Below, one piece after another: positions 5,234 through 5,331 of a stretch of 5,331 nucleotides of DNA. Source of the stretch: a bacterium (lineage in GTDB: Bacteria; Pseudomonadota; Gammaproteobacteria; Burkholderiales; Thiobacteraceae). A model generated the notes under the pieces. It was not told the origin of the DNA and searched no databases. It saw only the letters and a list, made by a program, of their open reading frames with translations. The position numbers were made by a program, and so were the translations under genes. The stretch lies in contig DAIAMA010000109.1 in the NCBI GenBank assembly GCA_027438535.1, forward strand, positions 1 to 5,331, read 5' to 3'. The first letter of the stretch is position 1. Each line of letters begins with the position of its first letter.

Positions 5234-5331
5234 TTCGTTCTCGGGTCGGGTGGCCGGTCGTGGCTATTGAGATATTGCGCCACATCCCATGCATCCTGTA
5301 GCGAGAGCGTATCGCCCTTGCCCAACGGCAT
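5230..5331 (-). CDS. C-type cytochrome, C-terminal fragment (TsdA/SoxA-like)
   Basis: Only the last 33 residues are in the window, beginning MPLGKGDTLS and continuing LQDAWDVAQYLNSHDRPPDP before the TGA at 5230. This closely follows the C-terminal pattern I recall for di-haem cytochromes of the TsdA/SoxA type: a MPLG turn that often holds or flanks the haem methionine ligand, then TLSxxxAWDVAxYxNSHxRPxDPR. Such proteins are periplasmic and handle electrons from thiosulfate or similar donors; some are electron carriers without an assigned donor. The CxxCH sites would lie beyond the right edge, so haem number and substrate cannot be judged. The ATG at 5331 is almost certainly an internal methionine, not the start. 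Its stop overlaps the start of the zinc-ribbon gene. Confidence 0.75.
   Translation of the reverse strand: MPLGKGDTLSLQDAWDVAQYLNSHDRPPDPRTK

Noticed and set aside
4941..5294. N-terminal extension of the GGDEF protein in the same open frame
   Set aside because: It overlaps the zinc-ribbon and cytochrome genes in another frame, its residues are low-complexity and arginine/proline rich, and the ATG at 4940 has a clear AGGAG.
1..5331. Mobile elements, CRISPR array, tRNA or rRNA
   Set aside because: No repeat-spacer pattern, transposase or integrase motif, terminal repeats or RNA-gene signatures are visible.

Overview
The window looks like chromosomal DNA of a Gram-negative proteobacterium, most likely beta- or gammaproteobacterial. 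The basis is the moderately high GC, the strong AGGAG-type ribosome binding sites, an outer-membrane-type BON lipoprotein, a glycine-zipper protein, a DUF3309 protein and the tail of a c-type cytochrome. I cannot name a genus. All ten genes I can support lie on the minus strand, so transcription runs from position 5331 towards 1. No rRNA, tRNA, CRISPR array, insertion sequence or phage gene is visible.

Right part (5331 to 4296): the C-terminal 33 residues of a c-type cytochrome, of the type seen at the end of TsdA/SoxA-like cytochromes. Its stop overlaps, as ATGA, the start of a small four-cysteine zinc-ribbon-like protein. A compact GGDEF-domain protein follows 35 bases later. It has a GSDEF signature instead of GGDEF but keeps the RxxD inhibitory site. 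These three look like one transcription unit.

Middle (4092 to 2903): after about 200 bases without a gene come a membrane-anchored glycine-zipper protein with a CxxC pair, a 51-residue DUF3309 membrane peptide and a single-BON-domain lipoprotein. This is a familiar collection of small envelope proteins, often associated with osmotic or envelope stress. Each has its own clear ribosome binding site.

Left part (2712 to 1): after a 190-base spacer holding a 10-bp hairpin and a smaller dyad come an Lmo0937-like (DUF5670-like) membrane protein with an N-terminal extension and a small two-helix membrane protein overlapping it by ATGA. Then follow an AI-2E/PerM-family eight-helix transporter and the first 314 residues of a CPA1/NhaP-type cation:proton antiporter that runs off the left edge. 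A terminator-like hairpin with a seven-T tract sits in the last codons of the Lmo0937-like gene, just before the next gene. It could act as an attenuator, or it could reveal a one-base error in that gene.

Taken together, the left and middle parts look like envelope and ion-homeostasis genes, and the right part links a redox protein with c-di-GMP signalling. I do not see strong evidence for a wholly new system. The most checkable oddities are the attenuator/overlap, the GSDEF protein, and the coupling of the zinc-ribbon gene to the cytochrome.
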